A DNA stretch of 64,000 nucleotides from Verrucomicrobiota bacterium (GCA_016222805.1 JACRQG010000007.1:599809-663808); one strand, 5' to 3'; counted from the first letter of the stretch, positions 36,323-44,770 are shown. Program-made: numbers and translations. The notes: a model not told the origin generated them from the sequence alone.

Positions 36323-37827
36323 CGGCGGGAATTCTTTCTGGCTTTCCCAGCCTGGCCCAGTTCGGAGGCACGGGCGGGATCGTGGTTGGGATTGGGTTCG
36401 GGTAAACGGGCACCGACCTCGCGCCGCCACGCGGCGAGCGTCTCGCGGAGTTCCCGGGTGCGGTGCGGCTCCCGGGCGGCGAGGTTGGTCGATTCGCCGG
36501 GGTCGCGCGCGAGGTCGTAAAGTTCGGCCGAGTTGTCCTCGAAGAACTCGATCAACTTCCAGTCACCCCGGCGCAGGGCGCTGGCGGGAGTGCTGTGGTG
36601 GTAATGCGGCAGGTGCCAGAACAGAGTACGGACGGCGAGGGCGGCGGAGGGATTGCGCAGCACGGGCGCCAGGCTCACGCCATCAAGCGGCTGCCGAGCG
36701 GGTGGAGCGGCGGCGCCGAGTTCGAGGAAGGTTGGGTAGACATCATGGGTGCGCGCCGGAGTGGTGACGGTGGCTCCCGCTGGTACCTGGCCGGTCCAAC
36801 GTGCGATCGCCGGCACGCGGATGCCGCCTTCGTAGAGCGTGCCTTTTTCGGCGCGGAGAGGGAGATTCGACGTGACCACGCGACCGCTCTGCTCGTGCTC
36901 GAGGCCGCCGTTGTCGGAAAGGAAAAGGATGAGGGTGTCGCGTCCGAGCCCGGCCCGGTCTACCGAGTCGGTGATTCTGCCGACGCTCTGATCCAGTTCC
37001 GCGATCAGGCCGGCGTAGGCGGGGTGGCAGGGGAAGCCCGGCACCTTGGGTTTGGCGGTGAACTTCGCCAGCAGTTCCGGGGTGGTGGTCAGCGGCAGAT
37101 GCGGCGTGGCGTGGGAAACCTGGAGGAGGAACGGGCGCGCGCGGTTGGCCTCGATGAAGGCGATGGCCTTTTCGGTGAGGAATTCCGCGGTGCGCCGCTC
37201 GCCCGCCGCACCGGTGACGCGCGGAGGCTGGGTGTGGCCGTTGCATTCGAGGGCCGTCTGCCAGCCCTGGTGCTCGGGACCGAAGCCTTCGCCGCCGAGG
37301 TGCCACTTGCCAAAGTACCCGGTGGCATAGCCCGCGGCCGCGAGGCGCTCGGCGAAGGTCTCCACCTCGAGGGGCAGGTGCGACGGCACCACCGGATCGA
37401 CCAGCCGGGCATAGGGCCGACGGTGTCCGGGAATGTGCTGCGTGATGCCGAAGCGGGCCTGGTCCTGGCCGCTCTGCAGGTTGGTGCGGGTCGGGGAACA
37501 CACCGGCCCGGCGTAGAACTGAGTAAACCGCACTCCCTCGCGGGCGAGTTGGTCGAGGCGGGGAGTCTCGTGGAATCTGTTGCCGTAGCAGCCGAGATCA
37601 GCCCAGCCGAGGTCGTCGGCCAGGATGAGGATCAGGTTGGGGCGACGGGCGGATTCGGCGGCGCGGACGCTGGCCTCGAAACCAGAGATGAGGGCGAGGC
37701 ACAGGATAACCGCGAGCTGACTGCGGGACCGTCGAATGAAGGCGGCTCGGGGGTGCGGGGCGGGGTCGCCCCGCCCACAGGACTGAATGCCCTCCGGTGC
37801 GGCCAGCTGCGAGAGGCGCCCCGTCAT
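36319..37827 (-). CDS. Sulfatase; REP-like unit within predicted N-terminus
   Basis: A 502-residue sulfatase from the ATG at 37827, which overlaps the upstream stop as ATGA. The core has LILILADDLGWADLGCYGNR, the active site C110-S-P-T-R (YAGPVCSPTRTNLQSG), YFGKWHLGG, FLSDNGG and YEGGIRVPAIARW, an arylsulfatase A-like pattern. The hydrophobic signal segment (SQLAVILCLALISGF, residues 36-50) is preceded by residues 16-26 (SCGRGDPAPHP), which are encoded by a GC-rich palindrome at 37754-37781. No other start codon lies close to the signal segment, so the palindrome is probably translated. Confidence 0.9.
   Translation of the reverse strand: MTGRLSQLAAPEGIQSCGRGDPAPHPRAAFIRRSRSQLAVILCLALISGFEASVRAAESARRPNLILILADDLGWADLGCYGNRFHETPRLDQLAREGVRFTQFYAGPVCSPTRTNLQSGQDQARFGITQHIPGHRRPYARLVDPVVPSHLPLEVETFAERLAAAGYATGYFGKWHLGGEGFGPEHQGWQTALECNGHTQPPRVTGAAGERRTAEFLTEKAIAFIEANRARPFLLQVSHATPHLPLTTTPELLAKFTAKPKVPGFPCHPAYAGLIAELDQSVGRITDSVDRAGLGRDTLILFLSDNGGLEHEQSGRVVTSNLPLRAEKGTLYEGGIRVPAIARWTGQVPAGATVTTPARTHDVYPTFLELGAAAPPARQPLDGVSLAPVLRNPSAALAVRTLFWHLPHYHHSTPASALRRGDWKLIEFFEDNSAELYDLARDPGESTNLAAREPHRTRELRETLAAWRREVGARLPEPNPNHDPARASELGQAGKARKNSRR
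37754..37781. repeat. GC-rich palindrome (REP-like), copy 5, inside a coding start
   Basis: The sequence reads TGCGGGGCGGGGTCGC then CCCGCCCACAGG. It lies within codons 16-25 of the 36319-37827 sulfatase and keeps the frame open. Confidence 0.78.
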
Positions 37828-39407
37828 GGTGAAGTGAGCACGGGCATCCACAGGCCGTCCTTCATCTCCGGCGCCTGGCCCGACGCCGGGAACGATGATT
37901 TGACGGCGGCGCGGAGCTGGCCGGACAACTCGGCGACGGTGGCCGCATGGGCGGGGACGGCGGCGAGATTGGTGAGTTCGCGCGGATCCGCGTCGTGATC
38001 GTACAACTCCCGGCCCTGGCGACCTTCATCCCATTCGGTGTAGCGCCAGCGTGCGGTGCGCAGGCTGTAGCCGAAAAAGCGGTTGGCGGAGCCGCTCGCG
38101 GCGCCCTTGAACTTCGGAGCGGCGTTCTTTTCGGCGGAGGCGCGGCGCTTGCCTCCGCCACCTCCGGTGGCTGCGGCGGCGACCGCACCGGCGTTTCGGC
38201 TCACCTGGCTCAGCGCCCAGCCCCGGCCGGCCACGCCGGGGTCCTTGAGCATCGGAACCAGGCTCTGCCCCTGCAGGCCGCCCGGGGCGGTGGCGCCGGC
38301 GAGTTCGGCCAGGGTGGGGTAGAGATCGACGTGGCTCACCGGTGCGCGGGCGACGGCGTTGGCGGCCGAAACTCCCGGGGCGACGATCAGGAGGGGCACG
38401 CGCGAGCTTTCCTCGAAGAGGCTCTGCTTCTGCCACAGGCCGTGCTCGCCCGTGTGGTAACCGTGGTCGCTCGTGAACACGATGATCGTCCGGTCGGCGA
38501 GCCCGAGCCGATCGAGGGCACCCACGACGCGCCCGATCTGGGCGTCCATGAAGCTGATGCTGGCGTAGTAGGCCTGAAGGGCCTGGCGGCGGAGATCGTC
38601 GGTGAGTATGTCCTGCTCGCGCTTGTAGCTGGCCAGGGCGGCAGCAGGGAGATCGGCCTGATCCTCCTTCACTCCCTGAACCACGCGCATCTTCTCGAGG
38701 GGATAGTGGGCGAAGTACTCGCGGGGCGAGATGTACGGCGTGTGCGGTCGGAAGAAACCGACGGCGAGGAAGAAGGGCCGTTCCGGCTGGCGGGCGCAGC
38801 GTTCGAGCACCCATTCGGCATCGGCGGCGAGAAGTCCGTCGGTGTGATAGCGGTCCGTCTTCGGGGACGCGTACCAGCTCAGCGTGCCCCCGAACGAGCC
38901 GGGGATGAGGCTGAAGACCTTGTCCTGATCCTCGAGCCGATCGACGCCCGCGGGATTGAGCTCGAGTTCCCAGGAGGCGGGGTCGTCGTGGCCGTCGGTG
39001 CCGATCGAGTTCGGCACGCCGTAGTGGTAGAGCTTGCCGATGCGGCCCGCGAACCAGCCCTGCAGCCGGAAGGTCTGCGAGAGACTGTGGTGCGCGGGGA
39101 TGAATTGGCGAAAGATCTGCGAATTGCCGTAGATGCCGGTGCTGTTGGGATAGAGCCCGGTGAGCATCGAGTTGCGACTCGGTCCGCAGAGCGGGTAGGC
39201 ACAGTACGCCCGTTCGAAGCGCACGCCGCGTGCGGCGAGGCGGTCGATGTTGGGTGTGCGGGCGACGGGATCCCCGTAGCAGCCAAGGAGGTTGTTGAGG
39301 TCGTCGGCGATGAGGAAGAGCACGTTCTTCTTCGCCGGTGCGGCGGCGAACGACGACGTGGCAGCCAGGAGCAACACGAACAACGGGAACAGGCGGGGAA
39401 GGGGCAT
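37824..39407 (-). CDS. Secreted sulfatase, iduronate-2-sulfatase-like
   Basis: A 527-residue sulfatase that heads the four-gene coupled operon. The signal peptide is LFPLFVLLLAATSSFAAAPA, then VLFLIADDLNNLLGCYGDPV, and the active site C74-G-P-S-R (YPLCGPSRNSMLTGLYPNST). GRIGKLYHYG and VFTSDHGYHTGEHGLWQK follow, the iduronate-2-sulfatase-like pattern. An odd Gly/Ala/Lys-rich insertion (AAAATGGGGGKRRASAEKNA, about residues 413-432) separates the domain from the C-terminal GYSLRTARWRYTEWDEG. The ATG at 39407 is chosen for the signal peptide. It is divergent from the exoprotein gene at 39662. Confidence 0.93.
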   Translation of the reverse strand: MPLPRLFPLFVLLLAATSSFAAAPAKKNVLFLIADDLNNLLGCYGDPVARTPNIDRLAARGVRFERAYCAYPLCGPSRNSMLTGLYPNSTGIYGNSQIFRQFIPAHHSLSQTFRLQGWFAGRIGKLYHYGVPNSIGTDGHDDPASWELELNPAGVDRLEDQDKVFSLIPGSFGGTLSWYASPKTDRYHTDGLLAADAEWVLERCARQPERPFFLAVGFFRPHTPYISPREYFAHYPLEKMRVVQGVKEDQADLPAAALASYKREQDILTDDLRRQALQAYYASISFMDAQIGRVVGALDRLGLADRTIIVFTSDHGYHTGEHGLWQKQSLFEESSRVPLLIVAPGVSAANAVARAPVSHVDLYPTLAELAGATAPGGLQGQSLVPMLKDPGVAGRGWALSQVSRNAGAVAAAATGGGGGKRRASAEKNAAPKFKGAASGSANRFFGYSLRTARWRYTEWDEGRQGRELYDHDADPRELTNLAAVPAHAATVAELSGQLRAAVKSSFPASGQAPEMKDGLWMPVLTSP

Positions 39408-39558
39408 GGCGGTGAAACGGGGAAGCAGGCGGGCAGAGCGATTCGGAGCGCGAACGAAGACGTCGGCGAGCCCGAATTCGTTGCGTCCGATCCCCGGAGT
39501 GGGGGCGGTCCGCTGACCGCGGGATTCGCTGATTGTCGTGCTCCGAGTCCGCGCGGCG

Positions 39559-39576
39559 ATACCCGGATTTGGGTAT
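39559..39576. promoter_or_regulatory. Palindrome ATACCC-N6-GGGTAT in divergent region
   Basis: A perfect 6-base inverted repeat with a 6-base spacer (GGATTT) lies in the 254-base gap between the divergent sulfatase operon (start 39407) and the exoprotein gene (39662). Its form suits an operator, but no regulator is encoded nearby and no promoter elements could be aligned to it. Confidence 0.3.
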
Positions 39577-39610
39577 ACGGGGCACTCGTACCGCGGCGAC
39601 GGACCGGTTC

Positions 39611-39629
39611 GGGTGGCAACGTGCCACCC
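39611..39629 (+). promoter_or_regulatory. Hairpin in leader of the 39662 gene
   Basis: GGGTGGCA, loop ACG, then TGCCACCC form a perfect 8-base stem ending 32 bases before the ATG at 39662. It is followed by CGCC rather than a T-tract, so a simple terminator is unlikely. A leader RNA structure or a remnant of a dispersed repeat is possible. Confidence 0.35.
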
Positions 39630-39661
39630 CGCCTCCCCGTGATGCCCCACCTGCCCCTGCC

Positions 39662-40465
39662 ATGAAAGCCCTGCCGCCCTTCGCCCTCCTGCTCTTTGTT
39701 CTGGCCCTGTCCCGACCCGCCCCGGCACTGGAGATCCTCCTGCCGGGAGTCGCCGTCGAGGAGGACTTCGACGGCCTCGCCAGCGCCGGCACCGCCAATA
39801 CCGGGTTGCCCGCTGGATGGAGCTTTCTGGAAACCGGCACCGGGGCCAACGCGACGTATGCGGCGGGTGCGGGGTCCTCCAGCACGGGTAACGTGTACAG
39901 CTTTGGCGCCACCGGAAGCGCTGACCGTGCGCTGGGCACCTTGCGCAGCGCCAGCGTGGCGGCGAGTTTCGGGACTCCACTCGTCAATCGAACCGGTGGG
40001 ACGATTGGCGGCCTGGCCCTTTCCTATTGGGGGGAACAATGGCGGCTCGGCGCCGCCGGACGCGTCGATCGTCTCGACTTCGCCTACAGCCTGGACTCCA
40101 CGGGACTCGCGGGCGGCACCTGGATCGAGGTGGACGAACTCGATTTCACCGCCCCCGTCACGGTCGCCGCTTCCGGTGCTCTCAATGGCAATGATCCCGT
40201 CAACCGCAGTCACGTGACCCTCGGGCTCCGCGGCCTGCACCTGCTTCCGAACGCCCGGCTCTGGCTGCGCTGGTCGGATTTCGACGCCAGCGGAGCCGAC
40301 GACGGGCTCGGGATTGACGACTTCGCGGTGGTGGCGATCGCCGATGCCGCGGTCGCCGATTCGTGGCCGGCGGAGGCGCCGGGGGCGGTCGCTTCGGGGC
40401 TGCTCCTGATCGCGTTGGCGATCGTGCTTCAGCGTTTCACCTGCGGCCGCATGGCCGCGATGTGA
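39662..40465 (+). CDS. Secreted beta-rich exoprotein with hydrophobic C-terminal tail
   Basis: A 267-residue protein with a signal peptide (ALPPFALLLFVLALSRPAPA) and a beta-rich body (VEEDFDGLASAGTANTGLPA, GLALSYWGEQWRLG, LWLRWSDFDASGADDGLGID). The last strand, DDGLGIDDFAV, is a recurring end of choice-of-anchor and PEP-CTERM exoproteins. The tail EAPGAVASGLLLIALAIVLQ followed by RF resembles a degenerate exosortase-type anchor without a clean PEP or VPD motif. Function is unknown. The gene end overlaps the convergent methyltransferase gene (40429) by 37 bases. Confidence 0.8.
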   Translation: MKALPPFALLLFVLALSRPAPALEILLPGVAVEEDFDGLASAGTANTGLPAGWSFLETGTGANATYAAGAGSSSTGNVYSFGATGSADRALGTLRSASVAASFGTPLVNRTGGTIGGLALSYWGEQWRLGAAGRVDRLDFAYSLDSTGLAGGTWIEVDELDFTAPVTVAASGALNGNDPVNRSHVTLGLRGLHLLPNARLWLRWSDFDASGADDGLGIDDFAVVAIADAAVADSWPAEAPGAVASGLLLIALAIVLQRFTCGRMAAM

Positions 40466-41316
40466 TCAGGAGTGCTCCCGCAGCAGCCACCGACGATGCG
40501 GGCTCCGGCCGCGAGCAGGCGCGGCGCCGCGGCGGCAAACTCCGCGGCGGATTCGGCGTAGGAGATCCGACCGTCGCGGATCACCGGCGAGCCGGCGTTC
40601 GGCTGCACGATCACCGGCACTCCTCCGGCGGCGGCCACCAATTCGGCGGTGAGTTTCTCATAGTCGGCGAGCGATAGCTCCGTACCGCAATTGGCGCCCA
40701 CAATGTCGGCTCCCGCCTCCCGGGCGCGCCGCACGGCCTCCGCGGCGGTGGTGCCCATCATGGTCCGATAGCCGACGGCCGTCTTCTGGAACGCGTAGGT
40801 GGCGAGGAGGACCGGGGCGCCGGCGCTTCGGCCGGCGCGCAGCGCGAGTTCCATTTCCGCCGGGTCCGACATCGTCTCCACCAGCAGGGCGTCAGCCCCG
40901 CCGGCAAGCAGGGCCTCTGCCTGCGCGCGGAAGGCGGCTTCGGCGGCCTCGGGGGCCACATCGCCAAAGGGCTCGAGCATGCCACCAAACGGCCCGATGT
41001 CGCCCAGCACCCACGCGCGGTCGCCGGCGATCTCGCGGGCGAGGCTCGCTGCCGCGGCGTTGATGGCGCGCGCCTGGGCATCGAGGCCGTGACCGGCCAG
41101 GACGGTGGTGGTGCCGCCGAAAGAGTTCGTGGTCAGGAGATCCGAACCCGCCGCGAGATAGCGTCGGTGCAGCTCGCGCACGCGATCGGGATGGTCGAGG
41201 TTCCAGCGCTCGCCGCAGGCCCCCGGGGCGAGGCCCATGGACTGGAGTTGCGTGCCGGTGGCGCCATCGCCGAGCAAGGGGCGGCGGGAGAGTTCGTCGA
41301 GGAGGGAGGCTTTCAT
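40429..41316 (-). CDS. Homocysteine S-methyltransferase-family enzyme
   Basis: A 295-residue single-domain TIM-barrel methyltransferase (PF02574), beginning LLDELSRRPLLGDGATGTQL. It contains DLLTTNSFGGTT, VLGDIGPFGG and the two zinc segments GANCGTE (about residue 208) and GGCCGSTPDHI (about 277), giving the three cysteines that bind zinc and activate homocysteine in MetH/BHMT-type enzymes. It is the last gene of the minus arm of the corrinoid cluster, so the expected reaction is methyl transfer to homocysteine. S-methylmethionine or betaine as direct donor remains an alternative. The ATG at 41316 is 44 bases from the upstream stop. Confidence 0.88.
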   Translation of the reverse strand: MKASLLDELSRRPLLGDGATGTQLQSMGLAPGACGERWNLDHPDRVRELHRRYLAAGSDLLTTNSFGGTTTVLAGHGLDAQARAINAAAASLAREIAGDRAWVLGDIGPFGGMLEPFGDVAPEAAEAAFRAQAEALLAGGADALLVETMSDPAEMELALRAGRSAGAPVLLATYAFQKTAVGYRTMMGTTAAEAVRRAREAGADIVGANCGTELSLADYEKLTAELVAAAGGVPVIVQPNAGSPVIRDGRISYAESAAEFAAAAPRLLAAGARIVGGCCGSTPDHIAAMRPQVKR

Positions 41317-41360
41317 GGAAAGGGCGGGGCGGAGCGGTCCGTTCCTCCGGACGGTGTAAC

Positions 41361-42467
41361 CTATTGGGTTACTTTGTCCGGAAGCGGTGGGGGCGCGGAC
41401 GCGGAGGGAGCAGGGGCGTCGAGGAGCAACTGCACCTTGCGGAGCAGCGTGTCGCCGCAGCCGTCGACATGGAGCGTATCGCATTCGGTGCCGAGGATGA
41501 AGGGATGACCGGTCGCCTGCATGCGGGCGAGCAGGTCGGTGGCGAGGGCGGTCACACGGTCGGCGGGCATCAGTTGATCCGAATAGAACTGCTTCGACGG
41601 CAGGTTGCCGTAGAGCACGACATCGCGCGGCACGCGGGCGGCGTCTTCCCAAAGGCGGCGGGAGCTGCCGAGGCTCAGCAGAACGGGGTGCAGGGAGCAG
41701 AAGCCGTCGAGGATGGGATCGACGATTTCGCCGCAGCAGTGGAAGAGGTGATCGACCCCGTGGGTCGCGAGAACTTCGGCGACGCGGCGGTTCGGGGCCA
41801 GGACGAAGCGCTCGAGGATGTCGCTGCCAGTCTCCAGTTGCCGCGGCGAGAGATAGACCTGGTTGGCCGCCGGTTCGGCGATGAAGATGGCGCGGGCGCC
41901 GGCGGCGATCTGCACCTCCACGTATCGGAGGACATAGGCGAGGCTCAGCTCGAGGCAGGCCTCGAGCAGCGCCACATCCGGTTCCTCGGTCGCCGTGGCG
42001 CCCGTGCCGGCGAGGAAGACCGGCGTGATGGGATCCGCGAGCAGCTTAGTCGTGAGCGAGAACGGCCCGATCGCCATGCCGACCGGCAGCAGCTTGGTCT
42101 GGGTGGCAACATGCTGCAGGGCGCCCAGGTTGGCGGCGAGTCGCAGCGTCGGCACAAACCCGGTGAGCTTGCGCGTGAACTCCGCGCGCTCGGCGGGTGA
42201 GGGTGCCGTCGTGAAGTGGAAGTCGGCCGCTTCGCCCTCGCCGACGCCAAAGCGCCGCAGGATTCCGGCCTTCTCCAGCGTCAGGTCCATCGGCAGGAAA
42301 CCGAGCGGAGAGCGGAAGAGCCGCGCCGTCTCCTCCACGACCTGGCCGAGACGCGTGCCGTCGTGCAGGAGGGCCTCGGCGTCGGCGTGTTGCCGCAGGA
42401 CGAGATCGATGCCGATCGGCACGCGGTGACCGAGGTTGGCCAGCGCGAGGAAGAACTGCCGTGACAT
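41361..42467 (-). CDS. URO-D-fold methyltransferase with zinc-site motif
   Basis: A 368-residue protein of the uroporphyrinogen-decarboxylase (URO-D) superfamily, in the group that includes the corrinoid methyltransferases MtaA/MtbA. A likely zinc site is visible: HLFHCCGEIVDP, then DVVLYGNLPSK, then FILGTECDTLHVDGCGD. This corresponds to the H-x-C...C arrangement that activates the methyl acceptor in MtbA-type enzymes. True heme-synthesis HemE is unlikely because of the neighbours and the missing HemE N-terminal motif. It is separated by only 18 bases from the URO-D gene upstream. Its role as the second methyltransferase is inference. Confidence 0.85.
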   Translation of the reverse strand: MSRQFFLALANLGHRVPIGIDLVLRQHADAEALLHDGTRLGQVVEETARLFRSPLGFLPMDLTLEKAGILRRFGVGEGEAADFHFTTAPSPAERAEFTRKLTGFVPTLRLAANLGALQHVATQTKLLPVGMAIGPFSLTTKLLADPITPVFLAGTGATATEEPDVALLEACLELSLAYVLRYVEVQIAAGARAIFIAEPAANQVYLSPRQLETGSDILERFVLAPNRRVAEVLATHGVDHLFHCCGEIVDPILDGFCSLHPVLLSLGSSRRLWEDAARVPRDVVLYGNLPSKQFYSDQLMPADRVTALATDLLARMQATGHPFILGTECDTLHVDGCGDTLLRKVQLLLDAPAPSASAPPPLPDKVTQ

Positions 42468-42485
42468 GGGTAAGCGGTGCGCCCT

Positions 42486-43745
42486 TCAACCGCCGGCCGC
42501 GTTGAACTCCCGGATGGCGGAGAGCATGGCGACGATGTTGGCAACCGGGGTGCGGGCCTGGATGTTGTGAATGGTGTTGAAGACGAAACCGCCACCGGGG
42601 GCGAAGATCCGCAAGCGTTCCAGGACCTGGGCCCGCACGGCTTCCGGGGTGCCGAACGGAAGCGTGTGCTGGGTGTCGACGCCGGCGCCCCAGAAGACGA
42701 TGCGATCACCGAAATCCGCCTTGAGGGCGGCCGGCTCCATGCCCGTGGCCGAACACTGCACCGGGTTGAGGATGTCGAAGCCGCAGGCGATGAAATCGGG
42801 GATGAGCGGCCGCACGGCGCCGCAGGAGTGCTTGAAAGTCTTCCACCGCGTATGCCGGTGCACCCACTCGTTCACCCGCCGGTAATACGGGGCGTAGAGT
42901 TCCTGGAACGTCGTGCGCGAGCAGAACTGCGAGCTCTGCGTGCCGAAATCGGTGCCGCAGACAAAGTGCACGTCGACCACGTCGCCGGCGATGCGCGCGA
43001 GCGTGGCGAGATTCTGCAGCGCGACCTCGCACTGGCGGCTGAAGATCGCGTGCACGTAGTCCGGCCGCTCGAGCAACGACACATACCACTCGCTCACGTC
43101 GCGTATGCCCCGCGGGTGCTTGAGGAAGACGGCTGGAACCAGGGCGATGTCGCCGAAACCGGTGCCGCCGAAGCTGGCGTGAATCGCACGCCGGCTGCCG
43201 CGCACCCGCGCGACCTCGCGCTCCCAGTGGGCGATATCGGCCGGTGCCAGCAGCTTGAATTCCTCGCAGTTGTCCGCCGGATCGAGCCGAGTTTCGTCGA
43301 TCGGCGGCTGGCGGATGATGGCATCGAAGAAGTACCCTCCCGCCGGCAGATGGCCGCTCGGCGGCGCTGAGGTGTCGCCTTCGGGAAACAGGTAGACATC
43401 GCCCGCCGGTTCCTCCCTCGGACGGAAGCCCTCCGGCACGAGCACCACCTGGCCCCAGGGGGCACGCCACTCGCGCCAGCCTTCTTGGGCAAATCCGAAC
43501 ATGGTGCCGCGTCCTCCGATGCCTTCGACATCCGTGCCCAGGGCCTCCATCAGGTCGGGCTCGACCTCGCCGAGCATCTGGTAGGGTTCCCAGACTTTCA
43601 CCGGGTGCTCGGGCAGGCCGAAGTGCCGCCGGAGTCCGGCGACGCAGGTCACGTGGAGGCCGGTCACGCCCGTGCTGCCGAAATCGACCGGGACCGGCCC
43701 CGGTCGGTGGGCGAGGGCGTTGAGGAGCTTCTCGCGGGAGGTCAT
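42486..43745 (-). CDS. URO-D-fold methyltransferase, second paralogue
   Basis: A 419-residue URO-D superfamily protein, starting MTSREKLLNALAHRPGPVPV, the typical N-terminus of corrinoid-cluster URO-D proteins. It keeps an H-x-C step (WKTFKHSCGAVRPLIPDF), but at the place of the last cysteine it reads FNTIHNIQARTPVANIVAM. Its metal site, if any, therefore differs from that of the 41361 paralogue. It lies just downstream of the corrinoid protein gene (gap of 155 bases holding a REP-like pair). It is a plausible substrate-specific first methyltransferase; the substrate is unknown. Confidence 0.86.
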   Translation of the reverse strand: MTSREKLLNALAHRPGPVPVDFGSTGVTGLHVTCVAGLRRHFGLPEHPVKVWEPYQMLGEVEPDLMEALGTDVEGIGGRGTMFGFAQEGWREWRAPWGQVVLVPEGFRPREEPAGDVYLFPEGDTSAPPSGHLPAGGYFFDAIIRQPPIDETRLDPADNCEEFKLLAPADIAHWEREVARVRGSRRAIHASFGGTGFGDIALVPAVFLKHPRGIRDVSEWYVSLLERPDYVHAIFSRQCEVALQNLATLARIAGDVVDVHFVCGTDFGTQSSQFCSRTTFQELYAPYYRRVNEWVHRHTRWKTFKHSCGAVRPLIPDFIACGFDILNPVQCSATGMEPAALKADFGDRIVFWGAGVDTQHTLPFGTPEAVRAQVLERLRIFAPGGGFVFNTIHNIQARTPVANIVAMLSAIREFNAAGG

Positions 43746-43785
43746 GAAAGGCACGCGGACATCCGAAATCTCCCGGCCCGCTTGG

Positions 43786-43862
43786 TGTGGGCGGGGCGCC
43801 CTCGCCCCGCGTCCGGCGATGGGCGTTGCCAGACCTGCGGGACGGGTTCGTCCCGCCCACAG
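43786..43862. repeat. GC-rich palindrome pair (REP-like), copy 6
   Basis: The left unit (43786-43811) reads TGTGGGCGGGGCGCC then CTCGCCCCGCG. The right unit (about 43837-43862) reads GCGGGACGGGTTC then GTCCCGCCCACAG, in inverted orientation. The pair sits between the corrinoid protein gene and the following URO-D gene within one transcription unit. Confidence 0.77.
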
Positions 43863-43900
43863 GCCAGGCGAGCGTTGGCTGGCATGTACCGGGTGCCGAA

Positions 43901-44539
43901 TCAGGCGGCGGCGCCGACGAGGCGCTGCACCAGTTCCACGGCGGACCCGGCGTCGGCGGCGTAGCCATCCGCGCCGATCTCGTCGGCGAAATCCTGGGTC
44001 ACCGGCGCCCCGCCCACCACGATCTTTACGCCGGCGAGCCCGGCTCCCTTCAGCGCGACGACGGCGTCCTTCATCGCCGGCATCGTGGTCGTCAGCAGGG
44101 CCGAGATTCCGACGATGTGGGCCTGGTGCTCGCGGGCGGCGGCGACATAGCGGTCGGGCGGTACATTGGTGCCGAGGTCGACCACGTTGAAGTTGGCGCC
44201 GCGCCACATCATGGCGACGAGGTTCTTGCCGATGTCGTGCAGGTCGCCCTGGGCGGTGCCGATCACGGCGGTGTACTTCGGCTTGATGCCCGCCGCGATC
44301 AGCAGCGGCTCGAGGATCTTGAGCGCTTCCTTCATCGCCCGCGCGGCGATCAGCATCTCGGGAACGAAGATCTCGTTGCGCCGGAATTTCTCTCCGACGA
44401 TGGCCATGCCGGGGACAAGTCCCTGCTCGACGATCTCCTGGGGCGGCGTGCCGGCGGCGAGGAGTTCCTGGGTGATTCGGACGGTGTCATTGCGCTTGCC
44501 CGCAGCGACCGCGTCGGTGAGTTCGGGGAAGGAAGCCAT
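43901..44539 (-). CDS. Corrinoid (B12-binding) carrier protein
   Basis: A 212-residue two-domain protein of the MtbC/MttC type. A helical cap domain (residues 1-85, LTDAVAAGKRNDTVRITQEL, IVGEKFRRNEIFVPEMLIAA) precedes a B12-binding Rossmann domain. The signature GDLHDIGKNLVAMM has D99-x-H101-D-x-G, in which the histidine is the lower cobalt ligand. IVGISALLTTTMPAM and VGGAPVTQDFADEIGADGYA follow. It carries the methyl group between methyltransferases. The ATG at 44539 has AAGGA seven bases upstream (44547-44551, read on the minus strand). It is the first gene of the minus arm and is divergent from its presumed activator at 44771. Confidence 0.95.
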   Translation of the reverse strand: MASFPELTDAVAAGKRNDTVRITQELLAAGTPPQEIVEQGLVPGMAIVGEKFRRNEIFVPEMLIAARAMKEALKILEPLLIAAGIKPKYTAVIGTAQGDLHDIGKNLVAMMWRGANFNVVDLGTNVPPDRYVAAAREHQAHIVGISALLTTTMPAMKDAVVALKGAGLAGVKIVVGGAPVTQDFADEIGADGYAADAGSAVELVQRLVGAAA

Positions 44540-44770
44540 GCCGGCATCCTTGGAAAGCGGCGTGGACAACTCAAACAAGAACCAACTACGGTCCCGCGCC
44601 ATGCGCGCCACCGGATGCCCTGCCCCCCGCCTGCCAGGGCGGAGCGGTGTCCTTGACGGGGGCCCGGCCGCGGCGCCGACCGTTTCCGCCGCCGCACCCG
44701 GCCGTGGGGCGGATTCTTGGCGCGGGGAGAAGCGATCAAAGGCAGGGGAGGACCGGTCGCGCCGGTGGCC

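Noticed and set aside
38026..39987. Second minus-strand open frame of about 650 codons overlapping the leading sulfatase of the operon
   Set aside because: Arg/Pro/His-rich shadow; the sulfatase frame with C-G-P-S-R and a signal peptide is clearly the real one.
41361..42467. Annotation as heme-pathway uroporphyrinogen decarboxylase (HemE)
   Set aside because: It lacks the HemE N-terminal substrate motif, carries an MtbA-like H-C-C-G site and lies in a corrinoid cluster with two paralogues.
44540..44770. Cobalamin riboswitch in the divergent region of the corrinoid cluster
   Set aside because: I looked for a B12 box and conserved stem arrangement on both strands and saw none.
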